Shown here piece by piece: positions 15,489 to 24,576 of a stretch of 38,046 bases of DNA. Below the pieces are notes generated by a model, which was not told the origin of the DNA, did not search any database, and saw nothing but the letters and a program-made list of their open reading frames with translations. Made by a program: the position numbers and the translations under genes. This DNA is from Caballeronia jiangsuensis (GTDB lineage: Bacteria > Pseudomonadota > Gammaproteobacteria > Burkholderiales > Burkholderiaceae): contig JFHF01000063.1 in NCBI GenBank assembly GCA_000648925.1, positions 1-38,046 of the forward strand, written 5' to 3'. Position 1 is the first letter of the stretch, and each line of letters opens with the position of its first letter.

Positions 15489-16964
15489 TCATGTCGTGGC
15501 GGACTTCGTCTCGACGACGGGCGGCACGGGCAAGGCCATGTCCTCCGCGGTTCGGGGTTCATTGCCGAAACGCGCGACCGAGAACGAGAACGTGTTGATG
15601 CCGTGCTCGCTCGTCGCCGACACCGTGCCGCGATGCATCTCCGCCACCGCCTTCACGATGGCGAGCCCGAGGCCGTGATTTTCACGGCTGTTCGTGCGTG
15701 AACTCTCCGCGCGATAGAAGCGGTCGAAGAGATGCTCCTTCACGTGCGGCTGGATCAGATCGCCCGGATTGGCCACCGCGATACGGATGCGCCCATGCTC
15801 GCGCGTGATCGACACGGCAATGGTCGCGCCGGGCGCGCAATGCTGGATCGCGTTCATCACGAGATTGGACAGCGCGCGTCCGAACAGCGACGTGTTGACG
15901 AACGCGCGTGCATCGCCGCTTGCGACCGCGCGAACCTGCGCTTCTTCCAGCGGAATTTCCAGAAACTCGAGCGTCCGGTTGACCTCCGCCGCGAGCGATA
16001 CTTCGACGAGCCCCGTCGCGCGCTCGCCCTGATCGGCGCGTGCCAGAAACAGCATGTCGTTGATGATCGCGCGCACGCGCTCGAACTCTTCGAGATTCGA
16101 TTGCAGCGTATGCCGCAATTCATCGATCGAGCGGTCGCGCGTCAACGCCACTTCGGTCTGACCGATGAGGATCGTGACCGGCGTGCGCAGTTCGTGCGCG
16201 ACATCGGCGTTGAAGGATTCGAGCCGGCCGTATGCGTGATCGAGCCGTTCGAGCGCGCCGTTGAAGGACTTCGCGAGATCGTCCAGTTCCATCGGCAGCG
16301 CGCGCGTGTTCAGGCGTTGCGAGCGATTGTTCGGGCTCAGCTTGGATGCATCGCGTGTGAGACGCGCGAGCGGTGCGAGGCCCAAGCGCGCGACCGAATA
16401 ACTCAGCAGCAGCACCGCGACGGTCGATAGCGCCATGAACGCGGCCAGCGCGAGACCGAAGGCGCGCATCGTATGGACGTTCGGCGAGCAATCGATCGCG
16501 ACGAAGAGTTGCAAGGGCGGACGGTCCGCGTTCGGCGGAATCGTCAGCGTGGTCATCAGCATGTCGTAGGCGCGGCCTTCGGGACGAAAGCGCACATAGC
16601 CGCCCATCACGCGCTTGGTGATGTGGCCCGCGGGCGGCGAGCCGTATTCGAAGCGCGGATCGTTGCTGGAGACGGCGAAGAGCGTGGAGCCGTCGCGCGG
16701 CGTGATGTCGGCGAGCTTCTCCTTCGCGATCTTCCACTTGTCCGGGTTCGATACATGCGTGACGATGAGCCGCGCAACTTCCGCGCGATTGTCGAGCGAG
16801 TCGCGCAGATGCTGCTCCAGTTGCACGCGCAGCACCAGAAAGAGCCCCGAGCCGACGAGCGAAAACACGAACAGCGCGACGAGCGCGAACATCACGGCGA
16901 GGCGCCGCGAGATGGAGCGCTGGGTGCGCGGTTCGTCCGAAGAAGATGCCCACTGCATGTTCAT
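15489..16964 (-). CDS. Sensor histidine kinase, CusS/IrlS-like
   Basis: This 491-aa inner-membrane kinase has a first membrane segment at about 22-46, a periplasmic sensor region to about 165, a second membrane segment (about 168-192), a HAMP domain, the HisKA phosphoacceptor His257 in FNADVAHELRTP, and an HATPase domain with N-box (SNLVMNAIQHC) and G-box (NHGLGLAIV). The layout matches heavy-metal-type sensors that pair with RND efflux operons. Its ATG overlaps the stop of the response regulator (ATGA). It is the last gene of the leftward efflux unit. The ligand cannot be told: no His/Met-rich metal site stands out in the sensor region. Confidence 0.92.
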   Translation of the reverse strand: MNMQWASSSDEPRTQRSISRRLAVMFALVALFVFSLVGSGLFLVLRVQLEQHLRDSLDNRAEVARLIVTHVSNPDKWKIAKEKLADITPRDGSTLFAVSSNDPRFEYGSPPAGHITKRVMGGYVRFRPEGRAYDMLMTTLTIPPNADRPPLQLFVAIDCSPNVHTMRAFGLALAAFMALSTVAVLLLSYSVARLGLAPLARLTRDASKLSPNNRSQRLNTRALPMELDDLAKSFNGALERLDHAYGRLESFNADVAHELRTPVTILIGQTEVALTRDRSIDELRHTLQSNLEEFERVRAIINDMLFLARADQGERATGLVEVSLAAEVNRTLEFLEIPLEEAQVRAVASGDARAFVNTSLFGRALSNLVMNAIQHCAPGATIAVSITREHGRIRIAVANPGDLIQPHVKEHLFDRFYRAESSRTNSRENHGLGLAIVKAVAEMHRGTVSATSEHGINTFSFSVARFGNEPRTAEDMALPVPPVVETKSATT

Positions 16965-17674
16965 GATGGTCTCGCGTCTTCCCTTGCATCGCGCGTGTCG
17001 CGGGCTTCGCGCACTTCGAGCACGTAGCCCATGCCGCGCACGGTATGCAGCAGTTTCGTGCGGAACGGTCCGTCGAGTTTCGCGCGCAGCCGCTTGATCG
17101 CCGTTTCGACGACGTTCGTGTGGCTTTCGAAATCGACTTCCCAGACGAGCTCGGTGATCGCGGTCTTCGAGAGAATGTCGCCATGACGGCGCGCGAGCAC
17201 GGAGAGCAACTGGAACTCCTTCGCGGTGAGATCGAGCCGCACGCCATCGCGTGTCGCACGGCGGCCGATCAGATCGACATACAGATCGCCGACGGAAATG
17301 AGCGTCGATTCCTGCGCGCGCGTGCGGCGCGCGAGCGCATGCAGACGCTCGACGAGTTCGAGGAACGAGAACGGCTTCGTGAGATAGTCGTCCGCGCCTT
17401 CGCGCAGCCCGCGCACGCGATCGTTGATGTGATCGCGCGCGGTGAGCATGATGACCGGCGTGGATTTTTGCAGGCGCAGCGCCTTCAACACCGAGAAGCC
17501 GTCGCGTCTTGGCAGCATCACGTCGAGCACGATCACGTCGTAGTCGTATTCGATGGCGAGATGCGTGCCTTCCTCGCCGTCCATCGCGATGTCGACGACC
17601 CAGCCTTGCTCGGTCAGCCCCGAGCGCAGGTAATCCACCACTTTGTGTTCGTCTTCGACTATCAGGACTTTCAT
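16961..17674 (-). CDS. OmpR-family response regulator, CusR/IrlR-like
   Basis: The protein is 237 aa: a receiver domain (MKVLIVEDE start, acidic pair E8/D9, phosphoacceptor Asp51 in VIVLDVMLP, Lys in LTKPF) followed by a winged-helix DNA-binding domain (LDLTAKEFQLLSVLARR to RGMGYVLEV). All key residues are present. AGGTG about 6 nt before the ATG at 17674 supports this start over an upstream in-frame GTG at 17683. It overlaps the kinase gene and follows the outer-membrane gene by 96 bp. It probably activates the efflux operon; a tandem 11-bp repeat at 23813-23834 is a candidate target. Confidence 0.94.
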   Translation of the reverse strand: MKVLIVEDEHKVVDYLRSGLTEQGWVVDIAMDGEEGTHLAIEYDYDVIVLDVMLPRRDGFSVLKALRLQKSTPVIMLTARDHINDRVRGLREGADDYLTKPFSFLELVERLHALARRTRAQESTLISVGDLYVDLIGRRATRDGVRLDLTAKEFQLLSVLARRHGDILSKTAITELVWEVDFESHTNVVETAIKRLRAKLDGPFRTKLLHTVRGMGYVLEVREARDTRDAREDARPS

Positions 17675-17726
17675 GCCTGGCACCTGTGCGCGTTCAGTGT
17701 GTGTTTACCGTATTGTTCAAATGCCT

Positions 17727-17732
17727 ACTATA
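17727..17732 (-). promoter_or_regulatory. Possible -10 element of an internal promoter for the two-component genes
   Basis: TATAGT on the minus strand lies in the 96-bp gap before the response regulator. No good -35 hexamer is found at the right distance. It could give low independent expression of the regulator pair. Confidence 0.25.
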
Positions 17733-17770
17733 CGAGTCTCGCGGGCATCTTGCTTACGTTTCGATCGAGG

Positions 17771-19237
17771 TCAGCGCGCGGGCGGTTTGTCGGCTGCATT
17801 CGCCATTTCTTCACCGTCGTGCGCCGCGTCATTCACGTTCCATCCGCCGCCCAGCGCCTTCACGAGCGCCACCGATACGGTGCGCTGCTGCCCGTGAATC
17901 TGCACGTCCTGACGCTCGCTCGTGAGCAATTGCTGCTGCGCGGTGATCACATCGAGATAGGCGACGAGGCCGCCTGAATAGCGATCGTTCGCGAGCGACA
18001 GCAATCGTCGCGCATCCTCGACGGCCGCGTGCGACTGGTTCGCCGCGCCGTCGAGCACCGACAATCCGACGATGCCGTCCTGCACTTGCTGAAACGCGCC
18101 GAGCACCGTCTGCCGATAATTCGCGACGGCCGCGACATAGCCCTGATTCGCGAAGTCGACGGCGGCCGAACGCCGTCCGCCATCGAAGACGACCTGGCTC
18201 GCCATCGTGCCGATGGTCCACAAAAGACTCGGCGCGGAGAAGAGGCTGGAGAACGCGGTGCTCTCCCAGCCGACCGTGCCGTTCAACGTGAGGCTCGGAA
18301 AGAACGCCGCCTTCGCGACGCCGATCTGCGCATTGGCGGCGGCCATCGCGCGCTCGGCCGAGGCGACATCGGGCCTGCGCTGCAACACGTCGCTCGGCAC
18401 GCCGAGTGGTATCGGCGGAAGCGGGCGCTCGGTCAGCGCGGGCGCAATCGAGAACTGCGGCGCGGGCGTGCCGACGAGCGCGGCGATCGCGTGCTCGAAT
18501 TGCGCGCGCGTATTCAGAAGCAGTTGCGCCTGCACGCGCGTCTGGTCGAGCAGGGCCTGTTGCTGCAAGACGTCGAGGCCGGATACCGCGCCCAGATCGT
18601 GTTGCGCTTTCACGTAGTCGAGCGCTTTGTTCTGAAGATCGACGGAGCGGTTCAGCACGTCGATTTCGGCGTCGAGCTCGCGCATCGAGAAGTAGTCGCT
18701 CGCGAGATCGGTGGTCAGCACGAGGCGCGCATTCGCGAGATCGTCGCGCGACTGGTCCGCCGACGCACGCGCGCCTTCCACCTCGCGTCGAATGCGGCCG
18801 AAGAGATCGACATCGTAATCGACGGTCGGCGCGAGCTTCAGATCGTTCTGCACGGTCGAGCTGTTCGGCGTCGCGTAGTTGTTGACGGGCCGGTTGCGCG
18901 AAATGCGCGAGCGCGACGCGTTCGCGCCGAGATCGATTTCGGGCAGCGCGAGCGAGGACGTCTGCGCAAGCGTCGCGCGTGCCTGAGCATAGTGCGCGCT
19001 CGCGGCGGCGAGCGTCTGGTTTTGCGCGAGCGCCTGCGTTTCGAGGCCGGTCAGCGTGTCGTCGTCGAATGTCTGCCACCAGCCGAGCGCGAGCGGCGCA
19101 TGCGAAGGCTCGCCCACGCGCCAGTACGAATCCGTCTTCCATGTCGGCGGCGTTTCGGCGACGGGCCGGCGATAGTCAGGCCCGACCGTGCACGCAGCGA
19201 GCATCGAAACGAGCGTGATGCAAAGCGCGGCTTTCAT
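17771..19237 (-). CDS. Outer-membrane efflux lipoprotein, OprM/NodT family
   Basis: The protein is 488 aa. A lipoprotein signal ends at LAAC with Cys16, followed by TVGPDYRRP, typical of OprM-like factors. Two OEP repeats follow, with the family segments WWQTFDDDTL, GVPSDVLQRRPDVASAE and IGVAKAAFFPSL. It forms the trimeric outer-membrane channel that works with the adaptor and pump encoded upstream. Its start overlaps the adaptor stop by 4 bp. Length is normal for the family. Confidence 0.95.
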   Translation of the reverse strand: MKAALCITLVSMLAACTVGPDYRRPVAETPPTWKTDSYWRVGEPSHAPLALGWWQTFDDDTLTGLETQALAQNQTLAAASAHYAQARATLAQTSSLALPEIDLGANASRSRISRNRPVNNYATPNSSTVQNDLKLAPTVDYDVDLFGRIRREVEGARASADQSRDDLANARLVLTTDLASDYFSMRELDAEIDVLNRSVDLQNKALDYVKAQHDLGAVSGLDVLQQQALLDQTRVQAQLLLNTRAQFEHAIAALVGTPAPQFSIAPALTERPLPPIPLGVPSDVLQRRPDVASAERAMAAANAQIGVAKAAFFPSLTLNGTVGWESTAFSSLFSAPSLLWTIGTMASQVVFDGGRRSAAVDFANQGYVAAVANYRQTVLGAFQQVQDGIVGLSVLDGAANQSHAAVEDARRLLSLANDRYSGGLVAYLDVITAQQQLLTSERQDVQIHGQQRTVSVALVKALGGGWNVNDAAHDGEEMANAADKPPAR

Positions 19238-20475
19238 GATGTGGCCTTGTTACCCGAAGCAGGCTGCTGTTGCTTCTGCTGCGGCGCGATCACGACATGA
19301 TCGCCATCCGCGACCGAATCGCTCGGGTTGATGATGATCTTGTCCGTCGCGTCGATGCCGCTCTCGATTTCGAGCGATTGCCCGAGATCCTGCGCGATCA
19401 CGATCTTGTGCAGACGAACGTGGCCGTCGGCATCGACGACCGCGAGACGCGGGCCTTCCGAGCGGAACAGCAACGCGTTGCCCGGCACCAGCAGTCGCGC
19501 ATGGGCAGTCGCGGGCACCGCAACCTGCACATACGCGCCGGGACGCAGGCGGCCATCGGGATTCGGCAGCGTCACTTCGACCTGCAACGAGCGCGTGGGC
19601 ACGTCGATCGCGCCGGAGATGTGCGTGATCTTGCCGTGAAACTGCTGGCCGGGCAGTTCCGCCTGCGAAACCGTCACGTCCTGTTCGAGCGAAACGTTCT
19701 GCGCATACGCCTGCGGCAATTGCACGAACACGCGCAACGGATCGGACTGCGCGAGCGCGAAGAGCGCGCGGCTCGTGCCGCTGCCCGCATCGATGAGATC
19801 GCCCACATCGACATTGCGCTGCGTAACGACGCCCGCGAACGGCGCGACGATGCGCTTGAACGATTCGAGCTGACGCAGGCGCTTCACGTTGGCATCCGCT
19901 GCGGCGAGGTTCGCGACGTCCTGGTTGTAGGTGCTTTGCCGTTCGTCGAGTTCCTGTTGCGACACCGCATCGCGCTGACGCAATTGCTGCCAGCGTTCGA
20001 GCGAGCTCTTGGCGAGACCGAGGCTCGATGCGGTCTGATCGCGTTGCGCGACCGCCTGCGCGAGTTCCTGATCGATCTCGGGCGTATCGAGATCGGCGAG
20101 CACCTGGCCTTGCTTCACGCGCGCGCCGATATCCACATACCAGTGCAGCAGATAACCCGTCGCGCGTGCATAGATCGGCGATTCGACGAAGCCGCGCAGC
20201 GTGCCCGGCAAGGTCGTTTCACCGCCGCCATCGGTTTGCGTCGGCAACACGACGTTCACATACTGCTGCGCGTTCTGTTGCGTGCGCGAGGCGATCGAGC
20301 GGCTATGCAGCACGTCGGTGACGACGGTGCGCGCCGCGCCGATCGCGAGCAACGCGAGCACGATGACGAGCGCAATCTTCGCGCGCTTCCATTCGACCTG
20401 GCGCGGCGGCAGCGCGGGCCCTTCGTTCGGGTCGCGAGCGGGAATCGCAAGCGATGCGTGGTTCTTTTCGGTCAT
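19234..20475 (-). CDS. RND efflux periplasmic adaptor subunit
   Basis: This 413-aa membrane-fusion protein has an N-terminal cytoplasmic tail and one membrane segment (about 33-50), a biotinyl-lipoyl half domain (VESPIYARATGYLLHWYVDIGARVKQGQVLADLDTP), an alpha-helical hairpin (about 140-200), the second lipoyl half (RIVAPFAGVVTQRNVDVGDLI) and beta-barrel parts. The C terminus is Gln-rich. It bridges the inner-membrane pump and the OprM-like channel. It starts 21 bp after the pump stop and overlaps the channel gene. Confidence 0.94.
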   Translation of the reverse strand: MTEKNHASLAIPARDPNEGPALPPRQVEWKRAKIALVIVLALLAIGAARTVVTDVLHSRSIASRTQQNAQQYVNVVLPTQTDGGGETTLPGTLRGFVESPIYARATGYLLHWYVDIGARVKQGQVLADLDTPEIDQELAQAVAQRDQTASSLGLAKSSLERWQQLRQRDAVSQQELDERQSTYNQDVANLAAADANVKRLRQLESFKRIVAPFAGVVTQRNVDVGDLIDAGSGTSRALFALAQSDPLRVFVQLPQAYAQNVSLEQDVTVSQAELPGQQFHGKITHISGAIDVPTRSLQVEVTLPNPDGRLRPGAYVQVAVPATAHARLLVPGNALLFRSEGPRLAVVDADGHVRLHKIVIAQDLGQSLEIESGIDATDKIIINPSDSVADGDHVVIAPQQKQQQPASGNKATS

Positions 20476-20496
20476 GTTCGTCGGGATGCTGTGATG

Positions 20497-23400
20497 TCAG
20501 TGTTGGCCGCTGTCGTTTTCATGCTGCGCCGGGCCCTTGCGCGCGGCGCGGCGCGCGAGACGCGCATGGATGCCCGCGAAGACGAGCGGCACGAAAAAGA
20601 GCGTGGAAACCGTGGCGAAGAGCAGGCCGCCGATCACGGCGCGGCCGAGCGGCGCGTTTTGCTCCGCGCCTTCGCCGAGACCGAGCGCCATCGGAATCAT
20701 GCCGATGATCATCGCGAAGGCGGTCATCAAGACGGGGCGTATGCGGCTCGCGCCCGCTTCGAGCGCGGCGGTGAGCGGCGGCATGCCGGCGTTCAGACGC
20801 TGGCGCGCGAACGACACCATCAGAATGCTGTTCGCGGTCGCGACGCCCATCGTCATGATCGCGCCGGTGAGCGCGGGCACGCTTAAGTGCGTGCCGGTGA
20901 GAAAGAGCATCCAGATGATGCCGGCGAGCGCCGCGGGCAAAGCACTCACGATGATGAGCGGATCGACCCACGACTGGAAGTTCACGACGATCAGCAGATA
21001 TACGAGCACGATCGCCATCGCGACGCCGAGGCCGAGTCCGAAGAACGACGTGCGCATCGTTTCGACCTGGCCGCGCACGACGATCTGACTGCCGCGCGGA
21101 AGCGTCTTGCGCGCTTCATCGACGAGATGATTCACCTGCCGTGCGACGCCGCCGAGATCGCGCCCTTCGACGCTCACGAAGAGATCGATCACGGGCCGGA
21201 TGTTGTAGTGCGTGACCACCGCGAACTGATTCTCCGGCGCGATGCGCACGAGATTGCCGAGCAATTGCGTCGGGCCGTTGATCGATGCGGACACGGGCGT
21301 GCGCAGCAACTCGTCGATCGACGAGATCTGATACTGCGGCGTCTGCACCGCGAGGTTGTACTCGACGCCATTGCGCGAATTGAACCAGAAGCCCGGCGCG
21401 GTTTGCGAACTGCCCGACAGCGACACGAGCACGTTCTGCGCGACGTTGCTCGCGGAGAGATTCAGTTGTTGCAGGCGTGTGCGATCCATCTGCAGGTTGA
21501 TCGCGGGTTCGTCGAGCTTCTGCTGGATGTGCGTGTCGACATTGCCGGGAATCATGCGGACCTGCTTCATCAGCTTGCTCGCGACTTCGAAATTCGCCTG
21601 CGCGTTCTGCCCTTGAATCTGCACGTCGATGGCGGCGGGCAGGCCGAAGTTCAGGATCTGCGTGACAATGTCCGCGGGCTGAAAGAAGAACTCGACGCCA
21701 GGAAAGCGGCGCGGCAGCAGCGCACGCAATTCGTCGATGTATTTTTGCGTCGGCGCATGATCGGGATTGAGCGCGACCTGGATTTCGCCGTCGAGCGTGC
21801 CGATCGTTCCTGCGTTGCTGTACGAGAGATTGATGCCGCTATAAGGCAGGCCGAGGTTATCGAGTATGGTGGCGAGTTCGTCTTGCGGCACGATCTGGCG
21901 CACGACCTTTTCGACTTCATCGGCGAGACGCGCGGTTTCCTCGATGCGCGTGCCGGTCGGCGCACGCATGTGCATGCGGATATCGCCCGCATCGACGCTC
22001 GGAAAGAAGTCCTCGCCGAGCACGAACACGAGCGCCGTCGAGAGCAGACAGAAGCCGAGAAACAGCGTGGCGAACAGGCGCCTTTTCACGAGCAGCGTCG
22101 ACAGAATGACGATGTACGCGCCGCGCATGCGCTCGAAGCCGCGATCGAAACGGCGATGCAGACGCATGAAGAGATTCGGCTTCGCTTTCGAATCGGGCGC
22201 ATGGGCGTGCCCCATCAGAAGCATCGCGAGCGTCGGAACGAGCGTGCGCGACAGAATGTACGACGCGATCATCGCAAACACGACGGCTTCCGCGAGCGGC
22301 ACGAACAGGAACTTGGCGACGCCGGTGAGAAAGAACATCGGCACGAACACGATGCAGATGCATAGCGTCGACACGAGCGCGGGCACCGCGATTTCACCCG
22401 CGCCTTCGAGAATCGCGTCATGCAGATTCGTGCCCAGATGCAGATGCCGCTCGATGTTCTCGATCGTCACGGTCGCATCGTCGACGAGAATGCCGACTGC
22501 GAGCGCGAGGCCGCCGAGCGTCATGATGTTGATGGTCTGCCCGAGCGCATGCAGCACGATCAATGACGAGAGTATCGAGAGCGGAATCGAGATCGCGATG
22601 ATGCACGTGCTGCGCCAGTTGCCGAGAAAGAGCAGGATCATCGCGGCGGTGAGGGCGGCTGCGATCAGCGCCTCGCGCACCACGCCCTGCACGGCGGCCT
22701 TCACGAACACGGACTGATCGAAGAGCGCGCTGATCTTCAGATCGGGCGGCAGCGACGCGCGCGCTTGCGGCAACAGATCCTGCAGCGTGTTGACGATGGA
22801 AAGCGTCGATGCGTTGCCGTTCTTCAGCACCGAGATCAGCACGCCGCGATGCCCGTCCTGCCGCACGATATTGGTCTGCGGCGAGAAGCCGTCGCGCACG
22901 TGCGCGACTTCGCGCAGGTAGGTCGTCGCGCCGTTGATGGTGCGCACGGGAATATCGTTCAGACCCGCGACGGTCGCGGGCGAACCGTTCATGTTGATCG
23001 TATATTCGCGCGGGCCGATCTTCGCGGTGCCGGTCGGCAGGATCAGGTTCTGCGCGTTGACGGCCTGCACGACATCGGTCGGCGTGAGGCCCTTGGCGAG
23101 CAGCGCGCGCGTGTCGAGATCGACGGAGATGAGGCGCGTCTTGCCGCCATAGGGATAAGGCACGGCCGCGCCGGGTATCGTCACGAGTTGCGGACGCAGG
23201 AAGTTGAGCGCGGTGTCGTTCAGGTCCTGCTCGGACTGCTTCGGGCTGGAAAGGCCGAGCTGGATCACCGGAATGCTCGACGCCGAATAGCTGATGACGA
23301 GCGGCGGCGTCGCGCCCGGCGGCATCTGCTTCAGTTGGGCCTGCTCGACGGCGACGGTCTGCGCGATCGCGGTCTGGATATTCGCTGTCGGCTGCAAAAA

Positions 23401-23682
23401 GAGCTTGATGATCGCGATGCCCGGCAGCGATTGCGACTCGATGTGCTCGATGTTGTTCACGGTGGTCGTGAGACTGCGCTCGTTGACCGACGTGATGCGA
23501 TTGGCCATGTCCTGCGAGGACAAGCCCGTGTAGTTCCAGATGATGCTGACGACGGGAATATCGATTTCGGGAAGCACGTCCACCGGCGTCGTCAAAAGGA
23601 CGAAGGGCGTCGCCAGCAGAATCATGATGGCCATCACGATGAACGTGTAGGGCCGCTTAAGCGCAACGTTGACTATCCACAT
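20497..23682 (-). CDS. RND efflux pump, inner-membrane permease
   Basis: This 1061-aa protein of the AcrB/MexF type has 12 membrane segments in two halves with large periplasmic loops. TM4 carries the paired acidic residues D401/D402 (GILVDDATVTIENIERH). The residue aligned with the proton-relay lysine of AcrB (K940 in SAKNAIL) is Ala950 here (GVATANSIL), so proton coupling must differ from AcrB. The frame is open to 23748, but the ATG at 23682 gives the standard start MWIVNVALKRPYTF; no good ribosome binding site is seen. It is first in the operon pump-adaptor-channel-regulator-kinase. Substrate unknown; the AcrB-like rather than CzcA-like sequence suggests organic compounds over metals, although the regulators look metal-type. 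Confidence 0.94.
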   Translation of the reverse strand: MWIVNVALKRPYTFIVMAIMILLATPFVLLTTPVDVLPEIDIPVVSIIWNYTGLSSQDMANRITSVNERSLTTTVNNIEHIESQSLPGIAIIKLFLQPTANIQTAIAQTVAVEQAQLKQMPPGATPPLVISYSASSIPVIQLGLSSPKQSEQDLNDTALNFLRPQLVTIPGAAVPYPYGGKTRLISVDLDTRALLAKGLTPTDVVQAVNAQNLILPTGTAKIGPREYTINMNGSPATVAGLNDIPVRTINGATTYLREVAHVRDGFSPQTNIVRQDGHRGVLISVLKNGNASTLSIVNTLQDLLPQARASLPPDLKISALFDQSVFVKAAVQGVVREALIAAALTAAMILLFLGNWRSTCIIAISIPLSILSSLIVLHALGQTINIMTLGGLALAVGILVDDATVTIENIERHLHLGTNLHDAILEGAGEIAVPALVSTLCICIVFVPMFFLTGVAKFLFVPLAEAVVFAMIASYILSRTLVPTLAMLLMGHAHAPDSKAKPNLFMRLHRRFDRGFERMRGAYIVILSTLLVKRRLFATLFLGFCLLSTALVFVLGEDFFPSVDAGDIRMHMRAPTGTRIEETARLADEVEKVVRQIVPQDELATILDNLGLPYSGINLSYSNAGTIGTLDGEIQVALNPDHAPTQKYIDELRALLPRRFPGVEFFFQPADIVTQILNFGLPAAIDVQIQGQNAQANFEVASKLMKQVRMIPGNVDTHIQQKLDEPAINLQMDRTRLQQLNLSASNVAQNVLVSLSGSSQTAPGFWFNSRNGVEYNLAVQTPQYQISSIDELLRTPVSASINGPTQLLGNLVRIAPENQFAVVTHYNIRPVIDLFVSVEGRDLGGVARQVNHLVDEARKTLPRGSQIVVRGQVETMRTSFFGLGLGVAMAIVLVYLLIVVNFQSWVDPLIIVSALPAALAGIIWMLFLTGTHLSVPALTGAIMTMGVATANSILMVSFARQRLNAGMPPLTAALEAGASRIRPVLMTAFAMIIGMIPMALGLGEGAEQNAPLGRAVIGGLLFATVSTLFFVPLVFAGIHARLARRAARKGPAQHENDSGQH

Positions 23683-23812
23683 TGAGTCGTTCGGAAGATG
23701 CTGGGGAAGGGCGCTGCGAAAGAGGCGAGTGCGGCGCGCGAGACGCAATGACGGAACGAGGCGTGCGGTTCGCCATCCGTGTCGCTATGGTAGTGGCCGG
23801 GTGCCAACGACA

Positions 23813-23834
23813 ATATGACGTGAATATGGCGTGA
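23813..23834. promoter_or_regulatory. Tandem 11-bp direct repeat, candidate response-regulator site
   Basis: ATATGACGTGA is followed directly by ATATGGCGTGA. Two direct half-sites spaced one helical turn apart are the usual target of OmpR-family dimers. The repeat lies about 130 bp upstream of the pump start and directly upstream of a weak minus-strand TTGTCG that could be a -35. The rest of 23683-24026 shows nothing else clear. Confidence 0.45.
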
Positions 23835-24026
23835 CTGTCAGATAAGGCGATTTGAAAGCAAGCTTGCGAAAGCGCGCGGTAGGAATGCGTGCTTGTTATT
23901 GAATAGGGGGGAATAGCGCAGCTTATGCGCCGGTAACTGTGTGTGCTGGAATGCAACGAGACGGCGCGGGATCATTCGCGGTCGATGGGAGCCGCGCGTG
24001 TCTCTTCGATAGGGATGTCTGCGTGC

Positions 24027-24311
24027 TTATTGCGGCGTCTGGCCGAGCGGTGTCGTCGACATCGTGCGTCCGGAAGACGAGCTGCCATCCGTGGAAGCGC
24101 CATATGCGCTTTGCGTGCTGACCTTCGCTTCCGCTGCCTGGATGTCGGTGGGATAGAAGGCGTCGCGCTCGGACGGGTTATAGCCGGCTTGCTCGACGCG
24201 TTGCAGGTCCTGTTTGACCTGTGCGCGCGTCAGGCCGTCGGACTGTTGTGCGAGCGCGGTCAGCGGTGCGACGGCGAGCGCGATCATGGCGATGCGTGTG
24301 ACCAGTTTCAT
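24027..24311 (-). CDS. DUF4148 family small exported protein
   Basis: The protein is 94 aa. A signal peptide (MKLVTRIAMIALAVAPLTALA) is followed by the DUF4148 pattern LTRAQVKQDLQRVEQAGYNPSERDAFYPTDIQAAEAKV and a Ser/Thr/Gly-rich tail. DUF4148 proteins are abundant and multi-copy in Burkholderia-group bacteria and have no established function. GAGGAG about 8 nt before the ATG at 24311 fixes the start; the frame is open further upstream to 24395 but without a signal. Confidence 0.88.
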   Translation of the reverse strand: MKLVTRIAMIALAVAPLTALAQQSDGLTRAQVKQDLQRVEQAGYNPSERDAFYPTDIQAAEAKVSTQSAYGASTDGSSSSGRTMSTTPLGQTPQ

Positions 24312-24576
24312 GGCGTACTCCTCATGTGTTTGAAGGATGAACGCGGCGTGCGGGTGTGCGATTTGCAACGTCGGCACGCTTACCACAGCCACCACTGGAT
24401 TCTATGTGTAGCACCGTGACGACATGCTGGCGATCAGATGGCGTTATCGTCAGATTGGAGCGCGCGCTGAACACGAGGAAGAAGCATCGAAGGGGCTGTC
24501 TGAAATCGCGTGTGGCCGATGATAGACTCGCCCGCGAGAGCGGTTTGTAAGCCACTTAAAATCAGGAACCGATAAA

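Noticed and set aside
19270..22365. Two long plus-strand frames opposite the RND adaptor and pump
   Set aside because: Same shadow effect; the minus-strand proteins are unmistakable.
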